This document shows, in pieces, positions 59,522 through 64,000 of a DNA stretch of 64,000 bases. Within the stretch, counting starts at the first letter, position 1. The number at the start of each line of letters is the position of its first letter. The notes under the pieces were generated by a model, which was not told where the DNA came from, did not search any database, and was given only the letters and a program-made list of their open reading frames with translations. Both the position numbers and the translations under genes were made by a program. The stretch covers positions 434,001-498,000 of the forward strand of contig NZ_CP107961.1 of the NCBI RefSeq assembly GCF_036077095.1, in the 5' to 3' direction. Source of the DNA: Streptomyces sp. NBC_00376. Its GTDB lineage: Bacteria; Actinomycetota; Actinomycetes; Streptomycetales; Streptomycetaceae.

Positions 59522-59572
59522 GGAGAGCACCAGTGAAGTCCCCCTCAACGACACCTTGCAGCCGCTCGATAG

Positions 59573-59645
59573 GTCGTGGAGGCGCTGCTGGCCGGGTCCG
59601 GCCGGCACGGCACCCTCATCGTGACCCGGATGCGGTGAGGATCCC
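59573..59645 (+). pseudogene. DNA ligase C-terminal tail, second copy
   Basis: VVEALLAGSGRHGTLIVTRM followed by R and stop (59638). At DNA level it repeats 39427-39497 with one 3-base insertion and a few changes, and extends through GAGGATCCC past the stop. Only about 20 codons of the ligase are left. Confidence 0.6.
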
Positions 59646-59961
59646 GTGCCCGACTGCTGGCCAGGGGACGACCTCGTATGCACTGTCACGAGCCCGGCTG
59701 CGGCTCCCGGTACGACTTCTTACCCGGGCGGGTGACACCTGCCGGGCAGCAACGATTCTCCGCCGGCCTGGGCCGGAGCGTGATCGGCTTGATTTGTCAT
59801 CTGCGCCGAACCGCGCTCCTCACAGCTGTTTCGGCTCTCGCCGGGCTCGCGCTGACCGCCGCACCCCCACCGCCACCGCGGCCGGCTCCCACACCCCGCC
59901 CGTCAGGCCCTCCCCAATCAGGCACCGTCCCTGCGCGAGCTCCCCGAACCGCCCGACGCGG
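59646..59961. other. Gap with gene scraps
   Basis: A plus-strand stretch ending at about 60019 (LRELPEPPDAVKARELLADL) looks like the end of a lost gene. Nothing with a start and a family. Confidence 0.35.
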
Positions 59962-60014
59962 TCAAGGCCCGCGAGCTGCTCGCGGACCTGGTGGTGGCCG
60001 ACGAGGACGACGGC

Positions 60015-60250
60015 CCTTGATCCGGTTGACGTGTCCTTCGACCACGCCTGAGTTCCAGGGCGGGGTGAGGCCGGCGATGACGGCGTCGCGGTCGCGGTCG
60101 ATGCCTGCGGCGAGGGTGTGGAGGCTGGGCAGGTCGTCCTGGCGGACGGCGTCGAGCCACTCGGGGAGTCGTTCGCCCTGGCGCTCGGTGAGCATCCGGG
60201 CGAAGGACCGGACGTGGCCGGTGAGTGCGTCAAGCTCGGGACAGTTGGTC
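60015..60250 (-). pseudogene. ISL3-family transposase, C-terminal fragment
   Basis: The minus strand reads TGHVRSFARMLTERQGERLP, EWLDAVRQDDLPSLHTLAAG and DAVIAGLTPPWNSGVVEGHV, then NRIKG. This is the C-terminal catalytic end of ISL3 transposases (R.D.LP.L..FA.G...D..AV..GL.L.W.SGVVEGHVNRIK). Its last 20 or so residues are missing. Confidence 0.75.
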
Positions 60251-60388
60251 AGGACGACCTTGAGCCGGAGCTGGAGGGGCCCTGTCTGTTCCCGGCCACA
60301 CTCTGGTGCAGGACGGCGCCCGTCAGCGGGCCCCGGTCACGGAGGCCCGTACCGCATGGAGGAGGATGCGGCACGGGAGGGGATTTGA

Positions 60389-61321
60389 ATGCGTTCAGAA
60401 ATGCAGGTGCCGGTGCAGACGCAGACGCGCGTGAGGGACAGGTTCGGTGCGGTGCTGACGGCTTCGATGTCGATGCTGTCCGTCGAGGCTGTGATCGGGT
60501 CGATCGCGCTCATCGTGTGGGGGCAGACCCAGGAGAGCCCGGACCTTCCCTACAACGCGATGGGGATCATCTTCCTGATCCTGATGGCGCCGTTCGTGGT
60601 GGCGGCCGGAGCTGCCTTTGCCGCCCTGCTGTCGGTCGGCGTGGTGATGCCGCTCCTGGTCGTGGCCGGATGGCTCGGGCGCCGGCTCTCGGGGCGCGAG
60701 GCGTGGTGGTGGATCCCGGCGCTGGCAGCCGCCGGAACCGCCCCGCCGGCCTTGGCCACGGCAGTGCTCGTGGAGGCCGGTCTCCTGGCGGGCCTCGGCG
60801 GATGGCTCGCGGTGACGGCGGCGCTCGCCGTCACCGCGCTGGTCGCCCGCAGGCTGCTGTTGCCGGACCGCCCGCGGCTCTCCGGCGGCGCGATGTTCCG
60901 GCGTGTAGCGCTGTACGGGACGCTCGCTGTCGTCACCGTCGGCACACTCGGCAGCATCGGCCTGTACGCCGGGATTGGATACGAGCCTCCGCGGCTGAGC
61001 ACGGAACGGATCGCCGGGACGTGGTCCGACGGAAAGGGCGGCACACTCATCCTCACAGCGCATGGCAAGGCCACGGCGACCCACGTCGAAACGTTCGACC
61101 TCGACGACTCCTTCGAACCCGTGGTGCACGAGTGCACCGGCACCGGCACCTGGGAGTACGACCCAGGTAGCGGACCGTGGTCCCAGGAGGTGGATGTGTC
61201 CCTGAACGACTGTCCCATGGACACCTGGGAGGTTTTTGGAAGCCCCGAGCACCCAAAGCTATTCGTCTACATCGGCGACCCCGACAGCTGGGACCTATAC
61301 ATCCTGCAACGCCGCGACTAG
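60389..61321 (+). CDS. Unrecognised membrane protein with C-terminal extracytoplasmic domain, 310 aa
   Basis: ATG 60389 has AGGGGAT 7 bases upstream. Five helices occupy the first 200 residues (MLSVEAVIGSIALIVWGQTQ, IIFLILMAPFVVAAGAAFAA, SVGVVMPLLVVAGWLGRRLS, ALATAVLVEAGLLAGLGGWL, LYGTLAVVTVGTLGSIGLYA). The C-terminal 105 residues (STERIAGTWSDGKGGTLILT, ECTGTGTWEYDPGSGPWSQE, VDVSLNDCPMDTWEVFGSPE) form a lipocalin- or calycin-like beta domain with a Cys pair, probably outside. No function known. Surrounded by gene scraps but itself intact. Confidence 0.75.
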   Translation: MRSEMQVPVQTQTRVRDRFGAVLTASMSMLSVEAVIGSIALIVWGQTQESPDLPYNAMGIIFLILMAPFVVAAGAAFAALLSVGVVMPLLVVAGWLGRRLSGREAWWWIPALAAAGTAPPALATAVLVEAGLLAGLGGWLAVTAALAVTALVARRLLLPDRPRLSGGAMFRRVALYGTLAVVTVGTLGSIGLYAGIGYEPPRLSTERIAGTWSDGKGGTLILTAHGKATATHVETFDLDDSFEPVVHECTGTGTWEYDPGSGPWSQEVDVSLNDCPMDTWEVFGSPEHPKLFVYIGDPDSWDLYILQRRD

Positions 61322-61331
61322 GCCAGGCCTA

Positions 61332-61481
61332 ATGTTGAGCACATTGTTGCGTACGCCGACAGTCCGGTTTGAACTGCGGGACGTCACCTGGTCCTTACGC
61401 CACGACGACCCCGAGGAACTCGAGGATTCCCTGGACAAGGTGCGGCGGTCCCTGCACGAGTTCCTGCTCCCGCCCGCTTGA
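61332..61481 (+). CDS. Short acidic ORF, 49 aa, possible gene end
   Basis: Reads TPTVRFELRDVTWSLRHDDP, then EELEDSLDKVRRSLHEFLLP and PA. It looks like the C-terminus of a real alpha-helical protein; ATG 61332 may be fortuitous because no ribosome site precedes it. Confidence 0.3.
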   Translation: MLSTLLRTPTVRFELRDVTWSLRHDDPEELEDSLDKVRRSLHEFLLPPA

Positions 61482-61612
61482 CACGGCCGTCGCCCGCCGT
61501 TCTGTTCGCGGCCTTCACCGGAGCGCCGACACCGGATGAGGACGGCTCAGGAGATCGAGCAGGAGCTGCCCACCGCCCGTTCCCGGGGACGGCGGGAACC
61601 GACTGCTGCTGC

Positions 61613-61810
61613 TCAGTCCCGGCGGGTGTTGCGGACGATTCGACCGACGACGGCCGCGGCCTGCTCGGGGTGTCCCTCCAGCCACGTACCGAGGTGTTCC
61701 CGGGCGGCCTCCGCGACGCAGGGGTGCACTGCGGCACCGCCCAGCCTGCCGTGGGTGGCGCCGAGGTACTCGGGATGGTCCAGCTTCACCGACACGACCG
61801 CCGTCAGGAG
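61613..61810 (-). pseudogene. DNA gyrase/topoisomerase IV B subunit fragment
   Basis: The minus strand reads LLTAVVSVKLDHPEYLGATH, GRLGGAAVHPCVAEAAREHL, GTWLEGHPEQAAAVVGRIVR and NTRRD-stop. This is the transducer-domain end of GyrB/ParE (LTAVVSVK...F.GQT...LG...V...V...). In a full gene several hundred residues would follow; here it stops, so a second, truncated gyrB-like gene has been largely deleted. Confidence 0.55.
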
Positions 61811-61830
61811 CAGCGTGGGACGAGAGTGGC

Positions 61831-62045
61831 ATGACCCGGCCGGATGCCCTGTCTGCCCGGCAGGAAGAGCCTGCACGATCTGGGACTGGATTGCCGAGAC
61901 CGGCGAGAGCCCCGTCCGGCAGGTCGGCGAGCGGGTCGGCCTGTCCAGCACCAGCTCCGTCGCCTACCAGCCAGGCCGCCTCGAAGCCCGCAGACTGATC
62001 AGCTACACCGGCCACCGCCGGCGCTCCTGCCGCCTCAGCACCTGA
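61831..62045 (+). pseudogene. LexA-like winged-helix protein, frameshifted
   Basis: ATG 61831 starts MTRPDALSARQEE; one base later in frame (near 61867) the sequence continues IWDWIAETGESPVRQVGERV, GLSSTSSVAYQPGRLEARRL and ISYTGHRRRSCRLST-stop. VRQVGERVGLSSTSSVAYQL is the LexA N-terminal DNA-recognition helix pattern, here in a small protein without the peptidase domain. Broken by the shift. Confidence 0.5.
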
Positions 62046-62097
62046 CCCCGGCCATGCCGAGCAGGTCAGCAATTGGGTGATCTGCGATCATGTCGAG

Positions 62098-62823
62098 ATG
62101 TCGATCACTGTCTCCGTGCCGTGCCCGACGTGTTCGGGGCGCGCCCGGCCTGCCTGGTCGGAGAGTCCTGCGCCGCGCTGGGCCGCGCTGGCTGGCACAG
62201 CGCGTGTGGAGTGGGCGGACGGCACTCTTTGCGGCCTGCCGCTGGACTCGCGTGAGCTGTTCCCCAGGGCGGAGTCGCTGCCGCTGCCCGGCGAGGAGCG
62301 GGTGGTCAGGGTGCACGGGCCCTTCCTCGCCGATGACCGAGTCCCGTTCTGGGCGCTGTTCGAGCCTGCTCTTGCCGCGCTGAACGGGCTGGACGAATAT
62401 CCGGAGTTGATGCGGAACTGTGCGCTGATCGCTTGCACGCCCCTTGCCGTGCTCGCCCGGGGAAGCGGGTACGCCTGGTTGCGAGTCCGAGTGGAGGAGC
62501 TCACGAAGCTGCGCGAGGCCGCAGACAGAATCCCGCCCTCGACTGCCGGCTCATTGGAAGACTTGCTCCCTGCGGATGGGGCCCGGATGACGTCCAGCCA
62601 GGACGCTTCGGGCGGCCTGCGCTACTACGAATGGTCGATTCAGAGCAACATCGGGCGCTGGGCGGTGTGCACAGACGACGAGCACGGCATGGCTGTCCTG
62701 CTCTACGGGGAGTGGGCTTTCGATCAGGACGACGTCGCTCTTGGCCATCGTCCGCTCTCCCCGTCCGAGACCGCCCTGCTGCGGGCCGCGTGGCCCGACC
62801 CGCGCCCCGGCCGCAACGGATGA
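62098..62823 (+). CDS. Unrecognised protein, 241 aa
   Basis: Intact frame; ATG 62098 or GTG 62077. The start CPTCSGRARPAW has a CxxC pair. The rest reads ADGTLCGLPLDSRELFPRAE, PLPGEERVVRVHGPFLADDR, EYPELMRNCALIACTPLAVL and LRYYEWSIQSNIGRWAVCTD, then LLYGEWAFDQDDVALGHRPL. It is soluble and Cys-rich, with no signal peptide. I do not recognise a family. It is next to a MITE insertion 150 bases downstream. Confidence 0.6.
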   Translation: MSITVSVPCPTCSGRARPAWSESPAPRWAALAGTARVEWADGTLCGLPLDSRELFPRAESLPLPGEERVVRVHGPFLADDRVPFWALFEPALAALNGLDEYPELMRNCALIACTPLAVLARGSGYAWLRVRVEELTKLREAADRIPPSTAGSLEDLLPADGARMTSSQDASGGLRYYEWSIQSNIGRWAVCTDDEHGMAVLLYGEWAFDQDDVALGHRPLSPSETALLRAAWPDPRPGRNG

Positions 62824-62974
62824 TCCACTGCCCGAGTGCCAAGAGCGGCAGCCACAGCCGGGCCGGGTCTGGTGCCCGGCTGTTCTGAAGCGGAGCCGGA
62901 GCGCTGAGGTCTGCAAGGCTGGTCGGGCGGCTGGCTTCGTTCACTTCAAGGGACAGCATTTGTTGGTGAGTTTG

Positions 62975-63115
62975 GGTTCTGGCACAACTTCTGTGATTAC
63001 GGCCTGTCGATCGCTGCGCCGGCTCGGGATGCGCGCGGAAACAACAGGTCAGCGGGTTGACCCAGCGTGAGTACGAGAAGAGGCAGAGCGGCATCACAGA
63101 AGTTGTGCCAGAACC
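62975..63115. mobile_element. MITE, 141 bp, ISL3-type ends, with target duplication
   Basis: The 23-base ends (62975-62997, starting GGTTCTGGCACAACTTCTGT, and 63093-63115) are perfect inverted copies. The element is flanked on both sides by TGAGTTTG (62967-62974 and 63116-63123), an 8-bp target duplication as made by ISL3-family enzymes. The 95-base interior encodes nothing recognisable, so it would need a transposase in trans. Confidence 0.88.
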
Positions 63116-63166
63116 TGAGTTTGGGCAGCAGAATGGTGCGAGCGGCAACCGGAATGTTCACGAAAT

Positions 63167-63739
63167 TCAGCGGTGCCTCGTGGGATCAGTCGACGACCCG
63201 AGGTCGTCGGGCAGCAGGGAGAACAGAACCAGGTCGACTCGAGCTCCGTGCACGAAACCAGCGTTTCGCAAGTTGCCTTCGCGGTGGAAGCCAGCCTTGA
63301 GTGCAACTGCCTGGGACGCGGTGTTTCCGGTGGCTGCTCGCAGTTCCATTCGTTGGAAGTGCTGGCTGGTCAGGAGCCAGTGCGCCAGCGTGCGGGTTGC
63401 TTCGGCTGCGATGCCGTGACCGCGCGCCCAGGGTGACACCCAGTAGCCAACTTCGCTCACCAGCGCTCGCCAGTCCGTTTTCTTCAAGCCGACTTGGCCC
63501 ATCAGGCGCTCGGTGCTGGCGTCGGTGATGGCGAATTGGATGCCGTCGCCGCTGTCCCGCATCGCGCGTGCAGTGGTTGTGCACCAGGCTGTGGCATCGT
63601 CCAGCGTGTAGGGCTGGGGAAGCGGAAGCCATTGTTGAGTGAGGGAGTCCGAGCAGCTTGCGTGTGTGTCCGGGATGTCGCTGCTGTCGAACGCGCGGAG
63701 GATCAGTCGTCTGCTGTGCAAAACCGTCTCGGGGAACAT
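63167..63739 (-). CDS. GNAT acetyltransferase, 190 aa
   Basis: From ATG 63739: ETVLHSRRLILRAFDSSDIP, then RLMGQVGLKKTDWRALVSEV, GYWVSPWARGHGIAAEATRT with the acetyl-CoA loop RGHGIA, and ELRAATGNTASQAVALKAGF. It is a complete RimJ/RimL-like N-acetyltransferase. The frame starts at 63787 but MFPETV is where the family begins. Substrate unknown. Its stop is 43 bases from the MITE's right target duplication. Confidence 0.85.
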   Translation of the reverse strand: MFPETVLHSRRLILRAFDSSDIPDTHASCSDSLTQQWLPLPQPYTLDDATAWCTTTARAMRDSGDGIQFAITDASTERLMGQVGLKKTDWRALVSEVGYWVSPWARGHGIAAEATRTLAHWLLTSQHFQRMELRAATGNTASQAVALKAGFHREGNLRNAGFVHGARVDLVLFSLLPDDLGSSTDPTRHR

Positions 63740-63788
63740 ATCCGGCTCCGTCCGCAACCGACCGACTGGTCCGAGAGACGGTAACAAG

Positions 63789-63814
63789 GGCCGCCGGTCC
63801 GTAGATCGGCGGCC
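63789..63814. terminator. Hairpin between the acetyltransferase and the IS21 gene
   Basis: GGCCGCCG (63789-63796) pairs with CGGCGGCC (63807-63814) around a 10-base loop. It lies 27 bases beyond the IstB stop on the minus strand. Confidence 0.6.
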
Positions 63815-63840
63815 TGGTCAGAAGCGAAACAGGCTGCCAG

Positions 63841-64000
63841 TCAGCTGGCTGCGACTTGCTCTTCGGCTTGCGCTCGTGTGCTGGCGAGGCGGTAGGAGTC
63901 GGTGCCGGTCTCGATGATCGTGCCGTTGAACGTGAGGCGGTCGACGATGGTCGCGCAGAGGCGGGGGTCGGTGAAGGCAGGGTGCCGGCCCGCAGTGCGG
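63841..64000 (-). CDS. istB: IS21-family IstB helper ATPase, C-terminal part (continues outside)
   Basis: The minus strand reads FTDPRLCATIVDRLTFNGTI, then IETGTDSYRLASTRAQAEEQ and VAAS-stop at 63841. VDRL.F.G.IIETGTDSYRL is the conserved end of IstB, the AAA+ helper of IS21 transposition. The rest, and the IstA transposase, should lie beyond the window end. Confidence 0.8.
   Translation of the reverse strand, partial: RTAGRHPAFTDPRLCATIVDRLTFNGTIIETGTDSYRLASTRAQAEEQVAAS

Overview
The window looks like Streptomyces or a close relative. It is very GC-rich, coding genes have strongly GC-biased third positions, GTG starts are frequent, and the families (DUF1707, DUF6529, DUF4232-type lipoprotein, NIPSNAP, DasR-type operator, IS families) are typical of that genus. 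I saw no rRNA, tRNA or CRISPR array. The density of broken transposases and truncated genes fits a chromosome arm or an accessory region; that location is inference.

Layout. 1-3.4 kb: SMI1/KNR4 fragment, decayed IS5 transposase, an isolated 30-codon gene with its own ribosome site and terminator, scraps of TniQ-like and tail-assembly-like genes, and an IS701-type transposase joined in frame to half an MFS pump. 3.4-8.4 kb: an intact oxidative catabolic cluster (Baeyer-Villiger-type monooxygenase facing a saccharopine-dehydrogenase-like enzyme and an alpha/beta hydrolase, then a PaaX-type regulator). 8.4-24.6 kb: scattered intact genes (acetyltransferases, NIPSNAP protein, two secreted penicillin-binding/beta-lactamase-fold hydrolases, DUF1707 protein, lipoproteins, a BASS-type transporter) among remnants of IS110, IS5, ISL3, IS1380, helicase, DUF6262 and TnsA-like genes. 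24.8-27.9 kb: a tightly overlapping operon of cupredoxin lipoprotein, Tat-exported metallophosphoesterase, membrane protein, unrecognised ORF and DUF6529 protein. 28-41.4 kb: CPBP protease, a secreted GH84 beta-N-acetylglucosaminidase behind a DasR-type site, an epoxide-hydrolase-like gene facing an XRE-cupin regulator, Tn3 and integrase scraps, an APH(6)-like kinase, a DNA ligase tail, and a TetR/F420-oxidoreductase pair with tandem operators.

41.5-46.7 kb is the most coherent system: a persulfide/sulfide detoxification regulon. It holds a CsoR/CstR-type repressor, TauE-like exporter, three rhodanese-containing proteins (one a CstB-like persulfide dioxygenase-rhodanese fusion) and an MFS transporter, punctuated by five ATACCC...GGGTAT palindromes. 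The repressor lacks the usual second cysteine region and the exporter is frameshifted, so the system may be partly decayed or rewired.

46.7-48.8 kb is an IS3/ISL3/IS5 junction. 48.8-54.5 kb is a MacB-like ABC exporter, peptidoglycan-binding adaptor, cysteine-repeat lipoprotein and divergent two-component system. 54.9-59.1 kb is a second two-component system in line with a D-Ala-D-Ala carboxypeptidase and a membrane-anchored endonuclease/exonuclease/phosphatase-fold protein, suggesting envelope-stress control. 59.1-64 kb returns to fragments (ligase tail, ISL3, gyrB, LexA-like HTH), two unrecognised intact proteins, a complete 141-bp MITE with 8-bp target duplication, an acetyltransferase and the end of an IS21 istB gene.
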